In this document: positions 9,915-19,851 of the stretch, in pieces
Numbering within the stretch: position 1 is the first letter of the stretch
Layout: each line of letters starts with the position of its first letter
Origin: Anisodus tanguticus
Taxonomy: Eukaryota; Streptophyta; Magnoliopsida; Solanales; Solanaceae
Length of the DNA: 64,000 nucleotides
Direction: 5' to 3'
NCBI GenBank assembly: GCA_034509755.1
Contig: CM067555.1
Coordinates: 19,232,142 to 19,296,141 of the forward strand
Notes under the pieces: generated by a model
What the model was told of the DNA's origin: nothing
Database searches by the model: none
The model's input: the letters and a program-made list of their open reading frames with translations, nothing else
Program-made: the position numbers and the translations under genes

Positions 9915-12900
9915 ATGTCTAAGAACAATTATCATCCTGCCCTCATGGTTTCCAACATCAAGAACAGTATCCCTATTGTGCTTGAAATGAAAACGTTCAA
10001 TATGCGACGTGGGCAGAGTTGTTTAAAATACACGCTATCTCCCATCAAGTTATCCATCATATCATTCCTCCCGCTACACCCCTTCCCGAGGAGGATCCTC
10101 AATTATGGATTACGCTTGATGCTACCGTTCTCCAGTAGATCTATTCCACTATTTCAGTTGACCTTCTACAAACGATTATTGAGCCGGATACCACGGATAT
10201 GGCTACTTGGAATAGATTGTGTGACATATTCCAAGATAACCAACATTTACGTGTCGTCACACTTGAGCAGGAATTCTCCTTCGTTCGCATGGAAGAATTT
10301 CCTAACGTATCTGCCTATTGCAAGAAACTTAAAGAGTTGGCAGATCAACTCCGTAATGTGGGCGCACCTGTCACCAATAATCGTCTGGTCCTACAATTGG
10401 TTGTCGGCCTTTCAGAGGCATATAATGGAGTTGGAACTCTCATTCGTCAAAGCAACCCTCTTCCCGCCATTTATCAAGCCCGCTCCATGCTTACTTTGGA
10501 AGAAGCCCCGTCGTCATGATGGCGTCCTCCTAAATTCTTCGGTTTTTGTTAATAATTCGGGCCAAAACCATAATCATGATGGCGGCAAGAATAATTGCAA
10601 GAATAATAACAAAAACCGCGGGGGCAAACGCGGCGGTTCCGGTGGCAGTTCCGGTGGTCAGCAAGCAGGCAGTGGGCCCCGTCCAGTGAACAGTGGCCCA
10701 CCGCCCCCTGGTCCCAGCAGTGGGGCCCATGGCAGTGAGGATGGGGCAGTGGGCTGTGGGCCAGCAGCCCTCATCGCCGGCCGAATTCCGGCGGCCGACG
10801 ATTAGCGGCCTGCGGCGTGGCCCAACAACGCCAACAGCAGTTCCAGCGGCTACGACCCATTTCAGTCACGTCCGGGAATACTTGGGCCCCGACCTCCGCA
10901 AGCCCATCATGCAGCAGGCCCCACTCAGACCGATATCGAGGCTGCGATGCACACATTGGGGTTAACTCAACCGGACCCAAAATGGTATATGGACACTGGT
11001 GCCATTACTCACATGACTTCCAAATCAGGTACTCTCTCATCTTATTACAATTTGAGCACCCCTCGGGGGATAATTGTTGGTAATGGCAATTCTATTCCAA
11101 TTCTAGGGTATGGTCAGAAAACGTTGTCTCCCCCCAATCCACCCCTTATCTTGAAAAATACTTTACATGCCCCCAAATTGATTAAAAATTTAGTGTCTGT
11201 TCGAAAGTTCACCACTGACAATTCCGTTTCTGTTGAATTTGATCCTTTTGGTTTCTCTGTGAAGGATTTCAAGACAGGGAGTCATCTCATGAGGTGTGAT
11301 AGTAGGGGGATCTGTATCCTATCATGCCCGCTTTCAGTCCATCGAATCAAGCCTTGCCGTCAGCTTTTGCAGTCATTTCTCATTCCTTGTGGCATGCTCG
11401 CCTTGGTCATCCGGGCTCTTCTATTTTATCAGTTTTAGATAAAAATAACTTTATTTCTTGTAAGGGTACGAGTCGTACTCCATTTTGTCAATCTTGTTCA
11501 TTAGAAAAAATTGTTAAGTTGCCTTTTGTAGGCTCCAATTCTCATACTTCAATGCCATTTGATATTATTCATAGCGACCTATGGACGTCTCCTGTTCTTA
11601 GTTCATTGGGTCATCGATATTATGTTCTCTTTTTAGATGATTATTCTAAATTTTTGTGGACGTTTCCAATTGCGAATAAATCACAAGTCTTTTCCGTCTT
11701 CATCAAATTTAGAGCGTTCATTCGTACCTAATTCGGAAGAGAAATAAAAAATATTCAATGTGATAATGGGAAAGAGTATGACAATATGGAGTTTCGGGAA
11801 TTCTGTGCTAATAATGGGATCAATTTTCGGTTTTCGTGTCCTCATACATCTTCACAAAATGGGAAGGTCGAACGCAAAATTCGTTCCATAAATAACATTG
11901 TCCGAACTCTCTTAATTCATGCCTCCATACCTCCATATTTTTGGCATCATGCTCTACAAATGGCCACATATCTTCTTAACATAATTCCTTCTAAAGGTCT
12001 AACATATTCTTCCCCCCTCCAAATATTGTTTAATAAGAATCCTTCTTATTCTCATCTTCGGGTTTTTGGATGCTAGTGTTATCCGTTATTCCTATCCACC
12101 ACAATTAACAAACTTCAGGCCCGGTCTACTCCTTGTGTGTTTTTGGGTTATCCATCTAATCATCGTGGTTATAAATGTTTTGATTTATCCTCCAAGAAAA
12201 TCATCATTAATCGCCATGTAATTTTTTATGAAACTCAATTTCCATTTACTAAAGTCCATACTCCCGAACCTAGTTCGTATAATTTTTTGGATGATGGTAT
12301 ATCTCTGTATATTACTCATCATTTTTCGGACATATCCCGCACCCAAAATCCTCCAGTGGGCCCCACTGCCCGCAGGACCCACTGCTCCGTCATTGTTTCC
12401 AGTCACTGAAACAGTTCCAACTATTGGGTCAGTCCAGCCAAATTCTGGAACTGCTCCAGAATCTGCCCCATTTCTCGATTTGGGCCAATAGGCCACTGCC
12501 TGCTTGCCAGTCCGTCCCGAACCCGGCAAATTCCCAAAGTTCACTAAATTCTTCCTCGAGTCATAGAACGGTCACTCGTAGTCAACGGGGTATTTTTACA
12601 CCTAAAAGCCATTTTAATTTACATTTCAATGTCTCTAAATCTCCCTTGCCCCGTAATCCTGTGTCCGCCTTAAATGACCCTAATTGAAAAATTGCTATGA
12701 GTGATGAATATAATGCTCTTATTGATAATAAGACGTGGGAGTTGGTGCCCCGTCCATATGATATTAATGTTATCAGGTCTATGTGGATTTTTGCTCATAA
12801 AGAGAATTCAGATGGTTCATTTGCTCGACATAAGGCGCGGCTTATGGGTGATGGTAAGACTCAGCAGGTTGGGATAGATTGTGGTGAGACGTTTAGTCCG

Positions 12901-14190
12901 GTGGTCAAGCCGGCTACCATTCGCATTGTGCTCAGCTTGGCTCTATCAAAGGCATAGCCTATCTATCAGTTGGATGTCAAGAATGCTTTCCTACATGGTG
13001 ATCTCAAGGAAACAGTCTATATGCATCAGTCGTTGGGTCTCAGGGATCCCAACCATCCTCATCATGTCTGTTTGTTGAAGAAGTCCTTATATGGGCTTAA
13101 TCAGTCTCCACGGGCCTGGTATACGAGGTTTGCTGACTTTGTTTCGACTATTGGATTCACTCACAGCAGATCAGATAATTTCTTGTTCATCAACCGCCGT
13201 GGTTCGTCATTGGCCTACATTCTGTTGTATTTTGATGATATCATCTTGACTGCCTCTTCCGATGCCTTGCGCCAGTCTGTCATGGCCATGCTCAGTTCTG
13301 AGTTTGTTATGAAAGACTTAGGGCCCTTGCGTTATTTTTTGGGGATTGCTGTCAAACGTCATTCAGGTGGTTTGTTTTTGTCTCAACGAAAGTATGCTGC
13401 TGAGATCATAGAGAGGGTTGGGATGTCATCTTGTAAGTCCACTTCTACTCCAGTTGATGCGAAACCCAAGCTTAGTGCCGCGGCAGGTGCACCATACGAA
13501 GACCCGACCCGCTATCGCAGTCTTGCAGGGAGCCTCCAGTATCTTACCTTTACCAGACCGAATATTACGTATATTGTTCAGTAGGTGTGTTTATTCATGC
13601 ACGATCCCAGAGTTGAGCACATGAATGCAATCAAACGCATCATTCGTTAAATTCAGGGGACGCTGGATTATGGTTTGCATTTGTATCCTTCATCTACATC
13701 CACACTTGTCTCGTACACAGATGCGGATTGGGGTGGTTGTCCGGACACCAGACGGTCTACGTCAGGATATTGTCTGTTCCTTGGCAACAACTTGGTCTCC
13801 TAGTCTGCAAAGTGTCAGGCGACTCTATCCCGCTCAAGTGCAGAGGTAGAATATCGAGGGGTAGCTAATGTGGTCTTAGAATCATGTTGGTTACGTAACT
13901 TGCTTTTAGAGCTTCATTGCCCCCATTCAGAAGGCAACTTTAGTATATTGTGATAATGTTAGTGCCATCTACCTCTCAGGTAATCCGGTTCAGCACCAAC
14001 GCACTAAGCATATCGAAATGGACATTCACTTTGACCGTGAAAAGGTTGCTCGGGGGCAGGTACGCGTATGTCATGTCCCGTCAAGATATCAAGTTGCAGA
14101 CATCTTTACAAAGGATCTTCCCTCGGTACTCTTTGAAAATTTTAGGGACAGTCTCAGCGTTCGAAGACCACCCGCTATGACTGCGGGGGT
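9915..14190 (+). pseudogene. copia 1 gag-pol, multiply broken
   Basis: Gag (UBN2-type) starts at 9915 (MSKNNYHPALMVSN) and shifts frame before 10199. A Gly/Asn/Arg-rich stretch (10550-10650) replaces a CCHC knuckle. The retropepsin motif is YMDTGAITHMT near 10985. The GAG-pre-integrase and integrase region spans 11350-12076, with a stop at 11729-11731. RT lies at 12697-13584, including LDVKNAFLHGDLKETV, SLYGLNQSPRAWY and YFDDIIL; this copy has F where copia RTs usually have V in the YVDD box. RNase H remnants span 13625-14190. Other stops include TGA in 'aattgaaaaa' near 12685 and TAG at 12956-12958 in place of a Trp codon. The element is non-functional. Confidence 0.85.
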
Positions 14191-14191
14191 G

Positions 14192-14506
14192 TGTTAAATA
14201 AGGCAATATACACACAATATACATGTGTATATTGCCTTATATGGCCTCTCGGATTCATCCATAAATGGTGGCTCTCGGTTTTAGACTTATATGGTAAATA
14301 GACAATGTAAGAATATTGTATATTAGGAAAATATATGTGTAGTATATTGTAATGTATTTGTTACCTAAATTAGGAATATACACTACCATAATTGTAGAGT
14401 TAGAATTATGGTAGAATAAGATTTTAGGAATAGAATAGGAATATTTTGTATCTTGTATATATACCTATTCAAGTAATGAAAATAATCAAATGGATTATTT
14501 CTTTCA
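14192..14506 (+). repeat. 3' LTR of copia 1
   Basis: This 315-bp partner of the 5' LTR has the same TGTTAAAT start and TTTCA end. A polypurine tract (ctgcgggggtg) lies immediately before it. Confidence 0.9.
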
Positions 14507-14755
14507 AACAGTTTATCCATGAGCCTAAACATTGTCCAGATTGAACATAATTCATGTTTCAGTAGGGGAATTTCTTGTTTCATTAGGGGAAGTATTAAGT
14601 TAGATTTAGTTTAATTTTGTTGTATTAGGCAAGAAATGTGATACAATGAGAATTGAAAATTATCAAATGCAAAAACAGTTGTTTTGGATCTCTTTTAACT
14701 TTTTTGCTCTGTACATTATTTTAATTTCTTCTTATCTATGTGTTTGTTTCGTGAC

Positions 14756-15061
14756 TGTTAAATAAGGCAAAGCCTTATGGCTCTCGGATTTGGCCATATT
14801 TGGCTCTCGGATTTGCTGGCCAGATTTGGCTCTAATTCTTTTGGTAATTGTTAATATTAGACAAGGTAAGAATCTTGTATATTATGAAAATATATGTGTA
14901 ATATATTGTAATATATAGGTTACCATAATTAGGAATACACACTATCATAATTGTAGAGTTACCATAATTGTAGAGTTAGAATTATGGTAGAAGAAGACTT
15001 TGTAACTTGTATATATTATCTATTCAATCAATGAAAATAATGAAGGGGATTATTTCTTTCA
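14756..15061 (+). repeat. 5' LTR of copia 2
   Basis: This 306-bp LTR starts with a short perfect hairpin (aaggcaaagcctt) where copia 1 has a longer inverted repeat. The rest is closely similar to the copia 1 LTR. A TATA-like 'ttgtatatatta' lies near 15010. Confidence 0.9.
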
Positions 15062-15074
15062 TGGTATCAGAGAC
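15062..15074 (+). other. primer-binding site of copia 2
   Basis: TGGTATCAGAGAC follows the LTR directly and matches the initiator tRNA-Met site over eleven bases. Confidence 0.85.
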
Positions 15075-15217
15075 TAGGTCTAAACAAAAGTTCTTCTCTC
15101 AACTTTTGCCTTGTGGCCGAGAACCCCCCCCCCCCCTCGGGTTTTCTCTCCAAAATTTTGTCTTCCGCTCTAAAAAAAACCTCTCTTAAATTTCCCCTCC
15201 TTCTTTGTTCTTTCAAT

Positions 15218-16063
15218 ATGTCTAAGAACAATTTTCACCCTGCCCTCACAGTTTCCAACATCAAGCTCAGTGTCCCTATTGTCCTTGAGATGGAAAACGT
15301 TCAATATGCAACGTGGGCGGAGTTGTTTAAAATTCACGCTATATCTTATCAAGTTCTTCATCACATCATTCCTCCCGCTAGACCCCTTCCTGCGGAGGAT
15401 CCTGAGTTATGGATTACACTTGATGCTACCGTTCTTCGGTGGATATACGCCACAATTTCACTGGACCTTCTACAGACGATTATGGAGCCGGATACCACGG
15501 CTATGGCTGCATGGAATAGATTGCGTGACATATTCCAAGACAACCAACATTCCCGTGTCGTCACACTCGACCAGGAATTCTCTCTAGTTCGAATGGACGA
15601 ATTTCCGAACGTTTCTGCAAATTGCAAGAAACTAAAGGAGTTGGCGGATCAACTCCGTAATGTTGGCGCACCAGTAACAAATAATCGTCTAGTTCTACAG
15701 TTGGTTGCCGATCTTTCGAAGGCTTATAATGGTATTGGAACTCTCCTTCGCCAAAGCAACCCTCTTCCCGACTTCCATCAAGCCCGCTCTATGCTGACGT
15801 TGGAAGAAGCCGGTTTGGCTAAAAAGGCGGCTACCGGAGCAAGCCCAGTTGTCATGGTGGCATCCTCTCCTAGTCCTTCGGATTTTGTTAATAATTCGGG
15901 CCAAAACCATAATAATGGTGGCGGCAAGAATAATCGCAAGAATAATAACAAAAATCGCGGGGGCAAACGCGGCGGTTCTGGTGGCGGTTCCGGTAGTCAA
16001 CAAGTAGGCGGTGGGTCCCAGCCAGGGTACAGTGGCCCACCACCGCCATGGGCCCAGCAGTAG
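15218..16063 (+). CDS. copia 2 Gag (UBN2-type)
   Basis: This open frame of 281 codons starts at MSKNNFHPALTVSN, the start conserved with copia 1. It carries the copia Gag fold: LFKIHAISYQVLHHIIPP, an AWNRLRDIFQDN segment, ELADQLRNVGAPVTNN, then RSMLTLEEAGL. The C-terminal part is Asn/Gly/Arg-rich (NNRKNNNKNRGGKRGGSGGG) and I see no CCHC knuckle. Such RGG-like tails may replace it in RNA binding (inference). The frame ends at a TAG after PPPPWAQQ. In a healthy element gag and pol are one frame, so the stop and the shift into the next frame are lesions or a programmed break. Confidence 0.8.
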   Translation: MSKNNFHPALTVSNIKLSVPIVLEMENVQYATWAELFKIHAISYQVLHHIIPPARPLPAEDPELWITLDATVLRWIYATISLDLLQTIMEPDTTAMAAWNRLRDIFQDNQHSRVVTLDQEFSLVRMDEFPNVSANCKKLKELADQLRNVGAPVTNNRLVLQLVADLSKAYNGIGTLLRQSNPLPDFHQARSMLTLEEAGLAKKAATGASPVVMVASSPSPSDFVNNSGQNHNNGGGKNNRKNNNKNRGGKRGGSGGGSGSQQVGGGSQPGYSGPPPPWAQQ

Positions 16064-16249
16064 GGCCAATGGCAGTGGAACCCGTACCATCCAGCAGCAG
16101 TTTCCAGTGGCCAGTGGGCTGGCCAACAGTCCAGGTCCAATACCCAACAGTGGCAGCCCAATGGCCAGTGGCCCAGCAGCAGTAGCAACAGCAGCTACGG
16201 CCCAGGTGCACCACGGACAGGAGTTCTTGGGCCCCGACCACCGCAGGCC

Positions 16250-17549
16250 CATCATGCAGCAGGCCCCACTCAGACTGATATCGAGGACGCGATGCACACA
16301 CTAGGGTTATCTCAATCGGACCCAAATTGGTATATGGACACCGGTGCCACCACTCACATGACTTCCGAATCAGGTACTCTCTCATCTTATTCCAATTTGA
16401 GCACCCCTCGGGGGATAATTGTTGGTAATGGCGTTCTATTCCAATTCTAGGGTATGGTCGAAAACGTTGTCTCCCCCCAATCCACCACTCCTCTTGAAAA
16501 ATACTTTACATGCTCCTAAATTGATTAAAAATTTAGTGTCTGTCCGAAAATTCACAAATGACAATTTTGTTTCTGTTGAATTTGATCCTTTCGGTTTCTC
16601 TGTGAAGGATTTCAAGACGGCGAGTCATCTCATGAGGTGTGATAGTAGGGGGATCTCGTATCCTATCATGCCCGGTTTCAGTCCATCGAGTCCAGCCTTG
16701 CCGTCAGCTTTTGCAGTCATCTCTCCTTCCATGTGGCATGCTCGTCTGTGTCATCCGGGATCTTCTACTTTATCAGTTTTAGATAAAAATAGCTTTATTT
16801 CTTGTAAGGGTACGAGTCGTACTCCACTTTGTCAGTCTTGTTCTTTAGGGAAAAGTGTTAAGCTGCCATTTGTAGACTCCAATTCTCATACTTCAAAGCC
16901 ATTTGAAATTATTCATAGCGACTTATGGACATCTCATGTTCTTAGTTCAATGGGTCATCGATATTATGTTCTCTTTTTAGATGATTACTCTAGATTTTTG
17001 TGGACGTTTCCAATTGCGAATAAATCACAAGTGTTTTCCGTCTTCATCAAATTTAGAGCGTTCATTCGTACTCAATTCGAAAGAGAAATAAAAAATATTC
17101 AATGTGATAATGGGAAAGAGTATGACAATAGGGAGTTTCGGGAGTTTTGTGCTAATAATGGGATAAATTTTCGTTTTTCGTGTCCTCATACATCTTCACA
17201 AAATGGGAAAGCCGAACGCAAAATTCGTTCCATAAATAACATTGTCCGAACTCTCTTAATTCATGCCACCGTACCTCCATATTTTTGGCATCATGCTCTA
17301 CAAATGGCCACATATCTTCTTAACATAATTCCGTCTAAAGGTCTGACATATTCTCCCCCCTCAAAATCCTATATAATAAGAACCCTTCTTATTCCCATCT
17401 TCGGATTTTTGGGTGCTTGTGTTATCCGTTATTCCCATCCGCCACAATTAACAAACTTCAGGCTCGGTCTACCCCGTGTGTGTTTTTGGGTTATCCGTCG
17501 AATCATCGTGGTTATAAGTGCTTTGATTTATCCTCCAAGAAAATCATAA
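16250..17549 (+). pseudogene. copia 2 protease and integrase region
   Basis: Retropepsin is recognised by YMDTGATTHMT near 16330. A one-base loss close to 16431 shifts the frame relative to copia 1, and the next open frame (16419-17549) holds the rest: LKNTLHAPKLIKNLVSVRKF, the GAG-pre-integrase WHARLCHPGSS with CQSC, then the integrase core. Catalytic positions visible are HSDLW (first Asp), CDNGKEYDN (second Asp) and the later Glu in QNGKAERKIRS. The expected WHARLGHP has a Cys in place of the Gly. A frame change near 17370 breaks the integrase C-terminus, and its continuation (LGYPSNHRGYKCFDLSSKK) is in another frame at 17417-17746. Confidence 0.8.
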
Positions 17550-18036
17550 TAAATCGCCATGTCATTTTTTATGAAACCCAATTTCCTTTTACGAAAGTTC
17601 ATACTCCCGAGCCTAAGTCGTATAATTTTTTGGATGACCAAATATCCCCGTTTATTATTCGAAATTTTTCGGACCTCTCCTGCACCCTAAATCCTCCAGC
17701 GGGCCCACTGCCGCTGGACCCACAAGATGCCGTCTCGCCCAAGTAATTCCAAAGAATCGGAACAGTTCAGAAATTGGGCCAGTCCAGCCCAATTCTGGAA
17801 CTGGTCCAGCCGACGAGTCTAACAATTACCGATTTGGGCCAGCAGGCCCACTGTCTGCTGGCCAGTCCGTCCCGAGCCCAGAAAATTCCCAAAATTCTCT
17901 CAATTCTTTCTCGAGTCATAGACCAGTCACTCGAAGTCAGCGGGGTATTTTTACACCTAAAAGACATTTTAATTTACATTCGGATGTCTCTAAATCCCCC
18001 TTGTCCCGCAATCCTGTGTCGGCTTTAAATGACCCT

Positions 18037-18978
18037 AATTGGAAAATTTCTATGACTGATGAATATAATGCTCTTATTGCTAATAAGACGTAGGAGTTGG
18101 TGCCCCATCCATATGGTATTAATGTTATCAGGTCTATGTGGATTTTTGCTCATAAGGAGAATTCAGATGGGTCCTTTGCTCGACATAAGACGCGACTTGT
18201 TGGTAATGGTAAGACTCAGCAGGTTGGAATTGATTGTGGTGAGACGTTTAGTCCAGTGCTCAAACCGGCTACCATTCGCACTGTGCTTAGCTTGGCTCTT
18301 TCAAAGACTTAGCCAATTCATCAGTTGGATGTCAAGAATGCTTTCCTACATGGTGACCTCAAGGAAACAGTCTATATGCATCAGCCGTTGGGTTTCAGGG
18401 ATCCCAACCACCCTAATCATGTATGTTTGTTGAAGAAATCATTATATGGGCTTAAGCAGTCTCCAAGGGCCTGGTACATGAGGTTTGCTGAATTTGTTTC
18501 AACTATTGGGTTCACTCACAGCAGGTCAGATAATTCATTGTTCATCTACCGCAGTGGTTCATCCTTGGCCTACATCCTGTTATACGTGGATGATATCATC
18601 TTGACTGCATCTTCAGATGCCTTACGCCAGTCTATCATGACCATGCTCAGTTCTGAGTTTGCTATGAAAGAGTTAGGGCCTTTGAGTTATTTTTTGGGGA
18701 TTGCCGTCAAGCGTCATTCAGGTGGGTTGTTTCTGTCTCAACGGAAGTATGCTGCTGAGATCATCGAGAGGGCTGGGATGTCATCCTGTAAGTCCACCTC
18801 CACGCCAGTTGATGCAAACCCAAAACTAAGTGCCGCAGCAGGTGCACTATACGAGGACCCGACCCGCTATCGCAGTCTTGCAGGGGCCCTCCAGTATCTT
18901 ACCTTTACCAGACCAGATATTACATATGCGGTTCAGCAGGTGTGTTTATTCATGCATGATCCCGAGTTGAGCACATGA
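18037..18978 (+). pseudogene. copia 2 reverse transcriptase
   Basis: RT motifs run LNDPNWKISMTDEYNALIANK, stop, ELVPHPYGINVIRSMWIFAHK, ETFSPVLKPATIRTVLSLA, stop, LDVKNAFLHGDLKETVY, LKKSLYGLKQSPRAWYMRF and the catalytic YVDDIIL near 18590. Two TAG stops interrupt it: one at about 18091, and one at 18310-18312 where copia RTs have Trp. The second lies at the same codon in copia 1. A long frame from 18325 to 18978 covers the palm, the thumb and the start of the linker. Confidence 0.82.
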
Positions 18979-19548
18979 ATGCAATCAAACGCATCATTCC
19001 AGTATATTCAGGGGACACTAGACTATGGGTTGCACTTGTATCCGTCATCTACATCCACACTTGTTTCCTACACGGATGCTGATTGGGGTGGTTGTCCCGA
19101 CACCGACGGTCGACTTCGCTCGTATGTTCCTTGGCAACAACTTGGTCTCCTGGTCAAAGCAAAATGTCAGGCAACCCTATCACGCTCAAGTGCCGAGGCA
19201 GAATATCGAGGGGTGGCGAATGTGGTCTCCGAATCATGTTGGCTACGTAATTTGCTTTTGGAGCTTCATTGTCCTATTCAGAAGGCAACCTTGGTATATT
19301 GCGATAACATTAGTGCCATCTACATTTCATGTAACCCAGTTCAACACCAACGTACTAAGCATATCGAAATGGACATTCACTTTGTCCGCGAAAAGGTTGC
19401 AAAGGGTCAAGTTCGCATATGCCATGTCCCGTCGCGTTATCAAATTGCAGACATCCTTACAAAGGGTCTACCAGCGGTTCTCTTTGAAGATTTTAGGGAC
19501 AGTCTCAGCGTTCGAAGACCGCCCGCTATGACTGCGGGGGTGTGTTAA
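18979..19548 (+). pseudogene. copia 2 RNase H domain
   Basis: The frame carries TLDYGLHLYPSSTSTLVSYT, DADWGGCPDTDGR, SRSSAEAEYRGVANVV, VYCDNISAIYIS and the terminal QHQRTKHIEMDIHFVRE with ADILTKGL, a typical copia RNase H including its Asp/Glu/Asp set. It is joined to the RT frame by a one-base loss near 18962 (compared with copia 1), partly compensated further on. It runs to GVC and a stop at the LTR border. Confidence 0.82.
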
Positions 19549-19846
19549 ATAAGGCAAAGCCTTATGGCTCTCGGATTTGGCCATATTTGGCTCTCGGATT
19601 TCTTTGGCGATTTGGCTCTAATTCTTTTGGTAATTGTTAATATTAGACAAGGTAAGAATCTTGTATATTAGGAAAATATATGTGTAATATATTGTAATAT
19701 ATAGGTTACCATAATTAGGAATATACACTACCATAATTGTAGAGTTACCATAATTGTAGAGTTAGAATTATGATAGAAGAAGGCTTTGTAACTTGTATAT
19801 ATATGTATTCAATCAATGAAAATAATGAAGGGGATTATTTCTTTGA
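19543..19846 (+). repeat. 3' LTR of copia 2
   Basis: This 304-bp LTR has the same hairpin start as the 5' LTR but ends TTTGA rather than TTTCA. The polypurine tract 'actgcgggggtg' precedes it. Confidence 0.9.
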
Positions 19847-19851
19847 GTGAC

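Larger units (their letters stand above)
9446..14506 (+). mobile_element. Ty1/copia LTR retrotransposon 1
   Basis: The 5.06-kb element is bounded by LTRs (9446-9763 and 14192-14506) that begin TGTTAAATAAGGC and end TTTCA. Flanking 5-bp sequences are AACAA (9441-9445) and AACAG (14507-14511), a target duplication with one change. A primer site follows the 5' LTR and a polypurine tract precedes the 3' LTR. The internal order gag, protease, integrase, RT, RNase H is copia. Stops and frameshifts break every domain, yet the two LTRs differ at only about ten places by eye. The insertion may therefore be younger than some of its coding damage. Confidence 0.9.
14756..19846 (+). mobile_element. Ty1/copia LTR retrotransposon 2
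   Basis: The 5.09-kb element is bounded by LTRs (14756-15061 and 19543-19846) and a perfect 5-bp duplication GTGAC (14751-14755 and 19847-19851). It has the same orientation and family as copia 1, which ends only 249 bp upstream. Because each element has its own target duplication, they are separate insertions rather than one array sharing an LTR. Its coding region is better preserved than that of copia 1 but still carries stops and frameshifts. Confidence 0.92.

Noticed and set aside
10530..10980. Minus-strand frames inside copia 1
   Set aside because: They mirror the Gly/Gln/Pro-rich tail of Gag on the other strand; the same shadows occur at 15695-16385 in copia 2.
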